Assembly: GCA_036266975.1 (NCBI GenBank)
Contig: DATAWZ010000206.1
Span: 1-43,612, forward strand
DNA from: DATAWZ01 sp036266975
Lineage (GTDB): Bacteria; Actinomycetota; Thermoleophilia; Solirubrobacterales; Solirubrobacteraceae
DNA length: 43,612 nt
Direction: 5' to 3'
The notes beneath the pieces are model-generated. The model did no database searches and was not told the origin of the DNA. It worked only from the letters and a program-made list of their open reading frames with translations. The translations under genes and the position numbers were made by a program. Positions within the stretch are counted from its first letter, which is position 1; each line of letters opens with the position of its first letter. Below are positions 24,556-31,864 of this stretch, in pieces.

Positions 24556-24561
24556 AGGCTA
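24556..24561 (-). promoter_or_regulatory. -10 box TAGCCT for leaderless small membrane protein
   Basis: On the minus strand TAGCCT ends 9 nt before ATG 24546. Confidence 0.55.
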
Positions 24562-24645
24562 GCCGATTCCCCTTCACATAACGAGGGACAACCGGGCCCC
24601 TGTCCGAGTGCCGACCCCGCTCGCTCCGGCGTCCGCGCCGGCCCC

Positions 24646-24681
24646 CACGAGCGCCGACCCCCGGCGGGGCCGGCGCTCGTG
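24646..24681 (-). terminator. Hairpin after the DUF2090 gene
   Basis: cacgagcgccg (24646-24656) pairs perfectly with 24671-24681 across a 14-nt loop. It lies 10 bp past the stop codon of the minus-strand DUF2090 gene (24691). Confidence 0.65.
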
Positions 24682-24690
24682 CGCAGCGCC

Positions 24691-25614
24691 CTACGCGACC
24701 TTGGCGGCCTCGGCGCGCTCGTACACGCCGATGAAACGGAGATAGTTCTCGGCGATCTTCGCCGCGGCGGCCTCGCGCTCGGCCTTGCCGTCGCAGTACT
24801 CCTTCAGAGGGTTCCACCAGATCGAGCGCCCGATGGCGAAGCCGACGAAGCCGTCGACCGGGGCGGCCTGCTCGAGCCAGTGGTCGACCTTGTCGTCGTC
24901 GGCGCCGCGGCCGAGCAGCACGCACACCACGCCGTCACGGCCGCCGGTGCGCGCCTGGGCGACGAGCGTCTCGCAGTCCGAGCGCTCGTCGACGCCCTCG
25001 ATCTTCCAGATGTCGACCTCGATGCCGGCGTTTTGGATCGCGGCGATCGCACGGCGCATCAGCTCCGGGCGCTGCTCGGAGTCGTAGCGGTCGGTGCTGC
25101 CGCCGGCCTGGTCGAGCTGTGCGGCCGTGGCCGGCACCAGCAGCTCGAAGAGGAACTTGCGATCGTGCGCGTGCAGCCAGTCGGCCAGCGTCCGCAGCTT
25201 GCCGAGCTGCTCGGCGTTCTCCGCGGCGTCGTGGTCGGGGTTGTAGCGGACGAGCACCTTGCTGAAGTCGGGGTTGAACTGCTCGATATGCGCGCCGAAG
25301 TCATCGCCGTACTGGAAGTCGAACATGTCCTGTCCGCTCTTCTCGACCGGCATCGCGAGCTTCAGGCCGTGCTCGCGGGCCCCCTCCGGGACGGTGCCGC
25401 CGAACTGCTCGTCGACCAGCACCCCGGTGATCGCCGCATCGGCCCCCTGCTTGACCGCTTGCAGCACCCCCTCGTAGATCAGATGCTTGGCGTCGGCGAT
25501 CATCGCCGTCTGGTCGGCCGTCGGTGCGCCCTCGATCCCGAAGAACTTCTTCTGAAAGGAGCCCCGGTGGTCGAACGCGAGGATGTAGAGCTTTCCGTCG
25601 TACCCGAGTGCCAT
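24691..25614 (-). CDS. DUF2090 / IolC C-terminal-like aldolase-fold protein
   Basis: This 307-residue protein corresponds to the stand-alone DUF2090 domain, also found fused to the C-terminus of IolC (5-dehydro-2-deoxygluconokinase). Typical elements are LYILAFDHRGSFQKKFFG at the N-terminus, GVLVDEQFGG with the conserved Asp, VEKSGQDMFDFQYG with Lys and Asp, KFLFELLVPAT, EVDIWKIEGVDE, and VGFAIGRSIWW at the C-terminus. The fold is a class I/II-like aldolase TIM barrel, and a role in sugar-phosphate cleavage is inferred from the IolC connection. No inositol genes are nearby. It has a leader: GGAGG lies about 12 nt before ATG 25614, and TAGAGT (25668-25673) is a likely -10. This contrasts with the leaderless genes around it. 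Confidence 0.87.
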   Translation of the reverse strand: MALGYDGKLYILAFDHRGSFQKKFFGIEGAPTADQTAMIADAKHLIYEGVLQAVKQGADAAITGVLVDEQFGGTVPEGAREHGLKLAMPVEKSGQDMFDFQYGDDFGAHIEQFNPDFSKVLVRYNPDHDAAENAEQLGKLRTLADWLHAHDRKFLFELLVPATAAQLDQAGGSTDRYDSEQRPELMRRAIAAIQNAGIEVDIWKIEGVDERSDCETLVAQARTGGRDGVVCVLLGRGADDDKVDHWLEQAAPVDGFVGFAIGRSIWWNPLKEYCDGKAEREAAAAKIAENYLRFIGVYERAEAAKVA

Positions 25615-25697
25615 TACCAGCTGGCCTCCCTGTTTCGAAGTCGATCTGTCGTTCGCGTTGACTCTAAATGGTTCGCAGTGGGCCTGTCCGGGAGCCG

Positions 25698-25703
25698 TAG
25701 AAT
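25698..25703 (+). promoter_or_regulatory. -10 box TAGAAT for the leaderless rhomboid-like gene
   Basis: TAGAAT ends 9 nt before ATG 25713; no Shine-Dalgarno sequence. Confidence 0.6.
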
Positions 25704-25712
25704 GGATCGGCT

Positions 25713-26474
25713 ATGGCTCCCGGCGCCGACCTCTTCGTCGTGTGCAAGCAGTGTGGCTCTGAGGTGAGTCCCTACATCACCGAGTGCCCCTACTGCGGCG
25801 CGCGACTGCGGCGTCGCGCGCCCAAGCTCCCGCGCGAGGGCGAAGAGGACCGCGAGCGCCGGCCGCAGAAGCGCTCCACGCCCAACCTCGGGCGGCTGCG
25901 CCGGGGCGAGATGCCCGGGATCCGCGCCGAGTCGCCGCCCTATGCGACGATCGGCATCGTCGCCGCCTCGGCGGTCCTGTGGGTGCTCTGGCGCGGCGGG
26001 ATCGTCCACGGCTTCAGCCTGCAGGTCATCGGCCCGCTCAACGGCCACTGGTGGCGGCTGATCACCAGCCAGTTCGCGTACTACAACGGCATGTACGCAT
26101 TCGTCGCGCTGATCGCGATCGGCCTGTTCGGGCTGCTGCTCGAGCATCGGCACGGGCCGGTGGTGACCGCGGCGCTGTTCCTGGCCTGCGGCGTGACCGG
26201 TGCGCTGGTCGAGGTCGCCGTCTACTCGCAGCCGTGGGTCGGCGGCGGCAACGCCGCGGCGCTCGGGCTGCTCGCCGCCTGGGCCGTGCCCGACCTGCGC
26301 GCCCGCCAGGCCGGCGAGGACTACGAGGGCGACCTGCTCGGGACCGCAGTGATCGCCGCGATCGTGCTGGTCATGCCGCTCGCCAGCCACGAGGTCAGCG
26401 AGCTCGCCGGCGTCACCGGTGGCGCCCTGGGCCTGCTGCTCGGCCTGGGCCTGGGCGCGATGAACGGCGCGTAG
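25713..26474 (+). CDS. Zinc-ribbon rhomboid-like membrane protein lacking catalytic residues
   Basis: The 253-residue protein begins with a zinc ribbon (Cys11, Cys14, Cys25, Cys28; CKQC and CPYC), then a basic linker to about 75, and a rhomboid-like six-helix domain. The rhomboid WR motif is present (GHWWRLITSQFAY, Trp114-Arg115). In place of GxSG the fourth helix has VGGGNAAALGLL, so the nucleophile position is Asn180. In the last helix the His is replaced (GVTGGALG, Val234 at the aligned position). It is therefore probably an inactive rhomboid of the iRhom/pseudoprotease kind, which would bind rather than cut membrane proteins. The zinc ribbon could bind RNA, protein or metal in the cytoplasm. 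Alignment of the His position is by eye. Confidence 0.82.
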   Translation: MAPGADLFVVCKQCGSEVSPYITECPYCGARLRRRAPKLPREGEEDRERRPQKRSTPNLGRLRRGEMPGIRAESPPYATIGIVAASAVLWVLWRGGIVHGFSLQVIGPLNGHWWRLITSQFAYYNGMYAFVALIAIGLFGLLLEHRHGPVVTAALFLACGVTGALVEVAVYSQPWVGGGNAAALGLLAAWAVPDLRARQAGEDYEGDLLGTAVIAAIVLVMPLASHEVSELAGVTGGALGLLLGLGLGAMNGA

Positions 26475-26516
26475 CGGCGCATCACGGCGTGTGACGGGTG
26501 CCCCGCGGGCCCGAAC

Positions 26517-26522
26517 TACCAT
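26517..26522 (+). promoter_or_regulatory. -10 box TACCAT for leaderless 26531 gene
   Basis: TACCAT ends 8 nt before GTG 26531, giving a short operon of three genes their promoter. Confidence 0.6.
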
Positions 26523-26530
26523 GACCGTCG

Positions 26531-26896
26531 GTGCCCGGGCGGATCTTCACCGCGGAGCAGGTCGATGCCGCCGTCGCGGCGTTGCAGGACCCTGAGCGCT
26601 TCAACCACGCCCAGGAGGTCATCATGCACGCCGCGCCGAGCCTGCGCCGGGTGCTCGATCAGGCGCTCGACCAGGGGGGCTGGTTCGGCCCGGCGCACGA
26701 GCAGCAGGTCAAGCGGGCGGCGAACGAGGAGGACCCCGTCGAGCGCCTGCGCGCCGTGCACACGCTCGTCGACGAGGAGACGCGCCTGGGCATGATGGTC
26801 GGCGTCGCCGTCGGGCTGGAGCTCGCTCGCGAGCTCGAGCGCGCGGCGGGCGCCGAGGAGGGATCAAGCCCGACCGAGGAGGATCCGACGCGATGA
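26531..26896 (+). CDS. Small hypothetical protein upstream of a metallo-hydrolase
   Basis: The 121-residue acidic, helical protein (RIFTAEQVDAAVAALQDPER, then HAAPSLRRVLDQALDQGGWF, and EDPVERLRAVHTLVDEETRL) has a Gly/Met-rich segment (LGMMVGVAVGLELAREL) and a Glu/Pro-rich tail. I do not recognise a named family. It begins at GTG 26531 behind a leaderless -10 box and its stop overlaps the ATG of the metallo-hydrolase (ATGA), so the two are translationally coupled and may act together. Confidence 0.75.
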   Translation: MPGRIFTAEQVDAAVAALQDPERFNHAQEVIMHAAPSLRRVLDQALDQGGWFGPAHEQQVKRAANEEDPVERLRAVHTLVDEETRLGMMVGVAVGLELARELERAAGAEEGSSPTEEDPTR

Positions 26897-27570
26897 ACAT
26901 CCGCTTCCTGGGCCACGCGGCCTTCGAGCTCAGCCACGGCGGGGCGACGGTGCTCGTCGACCCGTTCCTGACCGGCAACCCGAAGGCCGCCGCGAGCGCC
27001 GAGGAGGTGGGCGCCGACGCGATCCTTCTCACCCACGGCCACGGCGACCACATCGGCGACGCCGTCGCGATCGCCAAGCGCACCGGGGCCACGGTGCTGG
27101 CGATCGTCGAGCTCGCCGGCGAGATCGGCGCCGAGGGCGTCCACAGCGTCGTCGACCCCAACCTCGGCGGGACCGCGAACTTCGACTGGGGCTGGGTGCG
27201 GATGGTGCCGGCCTGGCACACCTCCACGACCCCCAAGGGCACGGTCAACACGCCCGCCGGGCTCGTCATCAACGTGGGCGGCAAGACGGTCTACCACCTC
27301 GGTGACACCGCGCTGTTCAGCGACCTTCAGCTCGTCAGCCGCCGCGACGAGCTCGACGCCGCGCTGATCTGCATCGGCGGGCACTACACGATGGATCGCC
27401 ACGACGCGGTGCACGCCGCCGAGCTGCTGGGCGCGCACACGGTGATCCCGTGCCACTACGACACCTTCCCGCCGATCGAGACCGACGTGGAGGCCTACAA
27501 GGCCGACGTCGAGACCAGCACCTCCTCGAGCGTGGTCGTGCTCGAGCCGGGCGAAGGGCACGAGCTGTGA
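26893..27570 (+). CDS. Metallo-beta-lactamase-fold hydrolase, UPF0173 family
   Basis: The 225-residue protein is a stand-alone metal-dependent hydrolase of the UPF0173 type. MNIRFLGHAAFEL at the N-terminus, VDPFLTGNP, the di-metal motif LTHGHGDHIGD (about residues 45-55), the histidine in VPAWHTST, the bridging Asp in HLGDTALFSD, and the final His in VIPCHYDTFPPI are all present. The substrate is unknown for the family. It overlaps the preceding gene by four bases (ATGA) and the following one by four (GTGA), so three genes form a tight operon. Confidence 0.92.
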   Translation: MNIRFLGHAAFELSHGGATVLVDPFLTGNPKAAASAEEVGADAILLTHGHGDHIGDAVAIAKRTGATVLAIVELAGEIGAEGVHSVVDPNLGGTANFDWGWVRMVPAWHTSTTPKGTVNTPAGLVINVGGKTVYHLGDTALFSDLQLVSRRDELDAALICIGGHYTMDRHDAVHAAELLGAHTVIPCHYDTFPPIETDVEAYKADVETSTSSSVVVLEPGEGHEL

Positions 27571-27848
27571 GCCTCACCCATGCCGTCGTGCTGATCGAGT
27601 CCGAGCGCGACGCGCTGGCCACCCTGGGCGCGGCCCTCGCCGACGTCGAGGGCGTCGCCGAGGCCTACTCGGTGACCGGGGAGTGGGACTTCGTGGCGAT
27701 CGTGCGGGTGCGCGAGCACGACCAGCTCGCCGAGGTGATCACCTCGCGGATCGGCACGCTGCCGGGGATCGCGCGCACGCGCACGCTGGTCGCGTTTGCT
27801 GCCTTCTCCTCGCACGACCTGGAGTCGCTGTTCGACGTCGGGGGTTGA
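27567..27848 (+). CDS. Stand-alone Lrp/AsnC ligand-binding (RAM) domain protein
   Basis: The 93-residue protein consists only of the effector-binding domain of Lrp/AsnC regulators (VVLIESERDALATLGAALAD, then GVAEAYSVTGEWDFVAIVRV, then PGIARTRTLVAFAAFSSHDL). It has no DNA-binding helix-turn-helix. Such stand-alone proteins are widespread, form oligomers and bind amino acids. GTG 27567 overlaps the metallo-hydrolase stop as GTGA. It is the last gene of a three-gene operon; convergent transcription comes from 27861. Confidence 0.9.
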   Translation: MSLTHAVVLIESERDALATLGAALADVEGVAEAYSVTGEWDFVAIVRVREHDQLAEVITSRIGTLPGIARTRTLVAFAAFSSHDLESLFDVGG

Positions 27849-27860
27849 GCCTGGGTTGGC

Positions 27861-28115
27861 TCAGGGCTGGGTGCCGTGCCCGGGCACAAACCAGATCGAG
27901 CGGTCCTTCCAGTCGTGGACCATCAGCAGGCCGCCCGCGGCGACCGCGGCGCCGCGGATCGGGTGCCGCCCGCCGGCGGCCAGGCCGACGGTGCCGGCGA
28001 GCGCGATCAGCGCGCCGGTGGCACCGTGGTGGCAGCGCTGGCCGAGGACCCACAGGCGGCGCCGGGCCCCGTCGTACTCGATCGGGTGGTAGAGGATCTG
28101 GAGCGTGCGGTCCAT
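27861..28115 (-). CDS. Small membrane protein, unknown
   Basis: The 84-residue protein has two hydrophobic segments (about residues 31-48, ATGALIALAGTVGLAAG, and 53-66, GAAVAAGGLLMVH) and a Trp/His-rich C-terminus (HDWKDRSIWFVPGHG). Two paired cysteines/histidines (RCHHG) are near the middle. ATG 28115 is used; the frame stays open upstream without homology. No family is recognised. It converges with the Lrp-type gene with a 12-bp gap. Confidence 0.65.
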   Translation of the reverse strand: MDRTLQILYHPIEYDGARRRLWVLGQRCHHGATGALIALAGTVGLAAGGRHPIRGAAVAAGGLLMVHDWKDRSIWFVPGHGTQP

Positions 28116-28212
28116 ATGACAATCAACACAGTCGGCCTCGCGCGCCCCTCGCTCCAGTCGCACCGCGACTTGATCGATCAGTCGTCCGGAGCGTGGTGTC
28201 GCACCCTCGTCC

Positions 28213-28218
28213 TACACT
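28213..28218 (+). promoter_or_regulatory. -10 box TACACT for leaderless 28225 gene
   Basis: TACACT ends 6 nt before GTG 28225. Confidence 0.55.
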
Positions 28219-28224
28219 GGCCCG

Positions 28225-28866
28225 GTGCCCAGCCTGCCGGTCCGGCCCGAGCTGCGCCCGACGCTTCCCGACCTGCTCGCGCCGCGCTGGCGCGCGGCGT
28301 CGTCGCGCCAGCGGCTCGGGGTGCTGGTCGCGATCGCCGTCGTGGTCATCGTGCTGCTGTCGGGCACGCTCACCGTGCTCGACCCGCACATCAGCGAGGG
28401 CAGCCCGGTGCCCTACCACTTCCGCTACCGCAACCTGTGGAAGGTCCCCACACGGCCCGGCGAGCAGGTGCGCCTGCAGTCGCCCAGGGTCGGCCCGCCC
28501 CGCGAGCTGGTGGTGATGACGCCCGTGCGGCTGCCGCCCTACCGGGGCCTGGTCAGCGGCGAGCTGCCGCTCTACGCCGAGGCCTACGAGCGCATGCTGG
28601 CGCGCACCGATCCGGGCTATGACCTCTACGGCGAGGGCGAGACCCACATCGCCAACGGCGTCTACGGCTACGGGGTCGAGTACTGGCTGACCGTCGACGG
28701 CCGCCAGATGGTCGCGCGCGACCTGTTCCTGATGCCCGACCACGACGGCGTGCGCCGCGGCGTGCTGATGGCCTCCGAGCAGGCGCCCACGACGGCCGTG
28801 GTCGATCCGGGTGACGTGGGGTCGGCCGGGTCGCTCTCGCTGCCGGTGAAGACCTTCGGCTTCTAG
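28225..28866 (+). CDS. Membrane-anchored hypothetical protein
   Basis: The 213-residue protein has one transmembrane helix (about residues 31-48, LGVLVAIAVVVIVLLSGTL) and an extracytoplasmic domain (about 50-213) with many Tyr and Pro residues, e.g. PVPYHFRYRNLWKVP, MTPVRLPPYRGLVSGELPLYAEAY and GVYGYGVEYWLTVDGR. It is likely a secreted or surface domain of mixed alpha/beta type. I do not recognise the family. It starts at a GTG behind a leaderless -10 box and is convergent with the sigma-factor gene, a strong hairpin separating them. Confidence 0.7.
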   Translation: MPSLPVRPELRPTLPDLLAPRWRAASSRQRLGVLVAIAVVVIVLLSGTLTVLDPHISEGSPVPYHFRYRNLWKVPTRPGEQVRLQSPRVGPPRELVVMTPVRLPPYRGLVSGELPLYAEAYERMLARTDPGYDLYGEGETHIANGVYGYGVEYWLTVDGRQMVARDLFLMPDHDGVRRGVLMASEQAPTTAVVDPGDVGSAGSLSLPVKTFGF

Positions 28867-28892
28867 CCGCGCGGCGGATGAGGGGGATCAAA

Positions 28893-28914
28893 GGGTGGGG
28901 TGCTCGCCCCACCC
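28893..28914. terminator. Hairpin between convergent 28225 and sigma-factor genes
   Basis: gggtgggg (28893-28900) pairs with ccccaccc (28907-28914) across tgctcg. It sits in the 66-bp gap between the two convergent stop codons and could serve both. Confidence 0.65.
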
Positions 28915-28932
28915 CGTGCGCTGCGGGGATCC

Positions 28933-30432
28933 CTACGGCGCGGGCTGCACCGGCGGCGAGACGGGCGGCGTCGGGACGGTCGTCGTCGGAGTCGTGCTCG
29001 TCGGCGGGGTGGTGGTGGTCGTCGGCGGAGTGGTCGTCGTCGTCGGCGGCGTGGTGGTCACCGGCGTCGTCGTCACCGGCGTCGTCGTGGGCGGCGTGGT
29101 CGGCGGCGGGGTGGAGGGCAGCACGGTCGTGTCGGTCTGCACCTGCACCGTGGGCGCCGGCGGCGGCGTCGCCGGGGCGGTCGTGGTGGTCTGCGCTCCG
29201 GCCGTCGTGGTCGGGGCGATCGTCGCCGTGATCGTCGTCGTCGTGGTGTCGGTCGTGGTCTTCGGCGCGCTGCGACGGCGAGTCAGGCGGTGGCGCAGCA
29301 GGCGACGGTGGACGATCGGCGCGCTGATCGGCTGGGCGCTGGTGCGCACGAGCACCGGCGCGACCGGGGCGGCGGCGGCCGCGTGATGGAGCGCGATCGG
29401 CGCGGCGGCGACGGCGTGGTGGGCGAGCGCGTGGTGGCGGTGGTTGTTGCCGGAGACCTCGACGGCGCCGGCGGTGACCAGCGCGGCGGCGGCGAATCCG
29501 GCGACGGCCTTGGCGGCGATCGCGCCGGCCCCGGCGGTGATGATCCCGCCCGTGCTCGCCCCGGCCGTCGCGCCGGCGGCGGCCGTCGCGCTCGCGCCGG
29601 CCCCGGCGCCGACGTGGGCGCCGCCGAAGCTCAGCTTGGTGATCGCGAGCTTCTTGAGCAGGATCAGCGGCCCGACGGGGAACAGCGCGGCGAGCGCGCG
29701 GTTGTTCTGCTGCAGCTGGGAGCGGAACTCCCGGCAGCGATCGCAGGCCTTCAGGTGGCGGCGCACCGGCGGGCTGGTGCGGGCCAGGCCCTCGGCGACC
29801 TCGCCGAGCTCCTGGCGCACGTCGGCGCAGGTCAGCCGCCGGCTCTCGGCCATCTCGGCCAGGCCCACGCGGGCGCGGACGAGCAGCGACTTCACGCTCG
29901 GGACCGTGGTCTCCATCGCGTCGGCGATCTGCTCGTAGGAGAGCGCGTCGATCTCGCGCAGCAGCAGGGCGGTGCGCTGGGTCTCGGGCAGCTGCTGCAC
30001 GTCGGTGAGCAGCTCGCGCAGGTTCTCGCGCGCCTGGGCCCGCTCGCCGGTCGAGACGCCGTGGTCGGCGAGGTGCACGTCCATCGAGTCCTGGCCGATC
30101 GCCGTCTGGCGGCGCAGGTGGTTCAGGCAGCGGTTACGCGCGATCCGGTACAGCCACGGGCGGACGTTGATCTCCCGCTCGTCGGCGAGCATCGCGTTGA
30201 AGCTCGCCGCGAAGACTTCCTGCAGGACGTCCTCGGCGTCCTCGCGCGAGCCGAGCATGTGGCGGCAGAAGGCGAGCAGCCGGGCCTGGTAGCGGCCGAC
30301 GAGCGTCTCGAACGCGGAATGGTGCCCGCGGCGGGCGAGGGCGACCAGCCGCTCGTCGGACTGCAGCCGCAGCAGCGGCAGCGGCCCTCGGAGGCCAGAC
30401 AGGCCGGAGTGCTTGAGAGCGGAGACCTCCAT
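28933..30432 (-). CDS. ECF sigma factor fused to zinc-finger anti-sigma-like, membrane and Thr/Pro-rich domains
   Basis: This 499-residue protein joins several modules. Residues about 30-100 are sigma region 2 (FETLVGRYQARLLAFCRHML, DVLQEVFAASF, RPWLYRIARNRCLNHLRR) and about 145-195 are region 4 (LPETQRTALLLREIDALSYEQIA). Residues about 200-240 form a zf-HC2-type anti-sigma zinc site (Cys202, His226, Cys230, Cys233). Next come an Ala/Gly-rich hydrophobic stretch, probably one membrane helix (about 300-325), and a tail of 150 residues rich in Thr and Pro (PPTTTTTPP-like repeats) that would lie outside. In usual ECF systems the sigma factor and its ZAS-type membrane anti-sigma are separate genes; here both are in one chain, which suggests release by proteolysis or tethered control. 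The ATG is at 30432. No separate anti-sigma gene is near. Confidence 0.88.
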   Translation of the reverse strand: MEVSALKHSGLSGLRGPLPLLRLQSDERLVALARRGHHSAFETLVGRYQARLLAFCRHMLGSREDAEDVLQEVFAASFNAMLADEREINVRPWLYRIARNRCLNHLRRQTAIGQDSMDVHLADHGVSTGERAQARENLRELLTDVQQLPETQRTALLLREIDALSYEQIADAMETTVPSVKSLLVRARVGLAEMAESRRLTCADVRQELGEVAEGLARTSPPVRRHLKACDRCREFRSQLQQNNRALAALFPVGPLILLKKLAITKLSFGGAHVGAGAGASATAAAGATAGASTGGIITAGAGAIAAKAVAGFAAAALVTAGAVEVSGNNHRHHALAHHAVAAAPIALHHAAAAAPVAPVLVRTSAQPISAPIVHRRLLRHRLTRRRSAPKTTTDTTTTTITATIAPTTTAGAQTTTTAPATPPPAPTVQVQTDTTVLPSTPPPTTPPTTTPVTTTPVTTTPPTTTTTPPTTTTTPPTSTTPTTTVPTPPVSPPVQPAP

Positions 30433-30506
30433 CGAAAGCTCAGACGCGCGTTCGCCTGATCAGACACGCTAGCAAGGCCCAAAGTTGCGCTCTTGCGCGC
30501 GAACCG

Positions 30507-30512
30507 TAGACT
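30507..30512 (+). promoter_or_regulatory. -10 box TAGACT (with TTGCGC -35) for tRNA-Leu
   Basis: TTGCGC (30485-30490) and TAGACT (30507-30512) have a 16-bp spacer. The tRNA begins 13 bp downstream of the -10. Confidence 0.5.
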
Positions 30513-30525
30513 CGGCGACGCCGTC

Positions 30526-30609
30526 GCCCGGGTGGCGGAATGGGCAGACGCAGCCGACTTAAAATCGGCGGCCCCGAGGGGCGTGTGGGTTCGAGTCCCA
30601 CCCCGGGCA
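30526..30609 (+). tRNA. tRNA-Leu (anticodon TAA)
   Basis: A class II tRNA of 84 nt. The acceptor is GCCCGGG/CCCGGGC with discriminator A, and the anticodon stem GCCGA/TCGGC holds loop CTTAAAA, giving anticodon TAA. A long variable arm (ccccgaggggc) follows and the T-arm is GTGGG-TTCGAGT-CCCAC. No CCA is encoded. Confidence 0.97.
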
Positions 30610-30688
30610 TCCGCCCCGTGATCTAAAATCCCCGTTACATCGGCGCAGGGGGGGCGTGCAGAGTCCAAGGCAGGTCCCGCCGACCCAC

Positions 30689-30694
30689 TAGATT
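30689..30694 (+). promoter_or_regulatory. -10 box TAGATT for leaderless L,D-transpeptidase
   Basis: TAGATT ends 10 nt before ATG 30705. Confidence 0.55.
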
Positions 30695-30704
30695 CTGTAC
30701 CCGC

Positions 30705-31841
30705 ATGAGGCCTCCGCGAAAGCTCATTCCGCTCGCCACGGTTGCGGCCGTGGGAGCCGCTGGCGCGCTCGCCGCCGGCTGCGGGGGCGTGAACGCGGCG
30801 ACGGCCGCCTCGCCGGCCACGACCACCGGCGCCACGACGACCACGACGCCGACGGCGACCTATCCGACGCTGCTCGCGGCGATGACCGGGGTCAACCACC
30901 ACCCGGTGCTCGGCATCTCGCCGATCACGGTCAAGCTCGACGCGCCGCCCGCCACGAACACGCCGCGCCCGACGATCACCCCGCACGTGGCCGGCACCTG
31001 GACCACGAGCGGCGACGCCGAGATCTTCACGCCGGCCTCGACGCTCGTGCCCTGCACGACCTACCGGCTCACGGTGCCGGCGGCGACGTTCTCCACGGGC
31101 CAGACGCCGCTCACCCACGCGCACCACGCGACGCTGAAGGTCGTCTGCCCCGACGGCCTGGCCCTGCAGGAGGCGCTCGCGCGCCTGGCCTACCTGCCCT
31201 TCAAGATGGTCACCCGCTACGGGATGATCAACGTCGGCGGGAAGATGACCCGCGCCCTGGCCGCCCGTCACGCCTTCATTCCTCCGCACGGGCGCTTGGT
31301 CCCCACCGTTCACGCGGTGCCGCACTTCGTCCAGGGCGACGGCAACGACCCCACGACGGTCGGCGCGCTGGAGGTCTTCCAGGAGAACCACGGCATCGAT
31401 CCGACCGGGGTGGCCACCGCGCAGACCTGGCGGGTGCTGCTCGCCGACGAGACCGTCGATCGCCGCGATCCCCACGACTACACCTGGGTCAGCGTCACCG
31501 AGGGCGACCCGGAGACGCTCGAGGTCCACGTCGGACACAAGGTGGCCCTCAGCACCCCGGCCAACACGGGCATCCCGGCGGCGCCGACCGCGCTGGGGAC
31601 CTTCCCGATCTACGCTCGCTACGTCTCCACGACGATGAGCGGCACCAACCCGGACGGCACCCCCTACGACGATCCCGGCGTGCCGTGGGTGAACTACTTC
31701 AACGGCGGTGACGCGGTGCACGGCTTCCCGCGGGCGTCCTACGGGTTTGCGCAGTCGCTGGGGTGCGTCGAGTTGCCGATCTCCACCGCGCAGAGCGTCT
31801 ACGGGATGCTGCAGATCGGCGACATCGTCCAGGTCGAATAG
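30705..31841 (+). CDS. L,D-transpeptidase (YkuD) lipoprotein
   Basis: This 378-residue exported enzyme cross-links peptidoglycan through 3-3 bonds or attaches proteins. The N-terminus is a lipoprotein signal (GAAGALAAGC, lipobox ending at Cys26) followed by a Thr/Ala-rich linker. A Big_5-like Ig domain (about 65-145) precedes a peptidoglycan-binding-like helical domain (GALEVFQENHGIDPTGVATAQTW). The YkuD domain (about 265-378) has HGFPRASYGFAQSLGCVEL: the catalytic Cys lies in SLGCVEL and the family His in VHGFP. Most YkuD enzymes have Arg after the GC-V/I; this one has Glu (GCVE). The gene follows tRNA-Leu and lies behind a -10 box at a leaderless distance. Confidence 0.9.
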   Translation: MRPPRKLIPLATVAAVGAAGALAAGCGGVNAATAASPATTTGATTTTTPTATYPTLLAAMTGVNHHPVLGISPITVKLDAPPATNTPRPTITPHVAGTWTTSGDAEIFTPASTLVPCTTYRLTVPAATFSTGQTPLTHAHHATLKVVCPDGLALQEALARLAYLPFKMVTRYGMINVGGKMTRALAARHAFIPPHGRLVPTVHAVPHFVQGDGNDPTTVGALEVFQENHGIDPTGVATAQTWRVLLADETVDRRDPHDYTWVSVTEGDPETLEVHVGHKVALSTPANTGIPAAPTALGTFPIYARYVSTTMSGTNPDGTPYDDPGVPWVNYFNGGDAVHGFPRASYGFAQSLGCVELPISTAQSVYGMLQIGDIVQVE

Positions 31842-31864
31842 ACGCCGGAGGCGCCCGCGGACCG

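Noticed and set aside
28960..29130. GT/GGC-rich short repeats as a CRISPR array or other repeat array
   Set aside because: They are degenerate codon-level repeats encoding the Thr/Pro tail of the sigma-factor fusion. There are no regular spacers, and no CRISPR array or cas gene is seen anywhere in the window.
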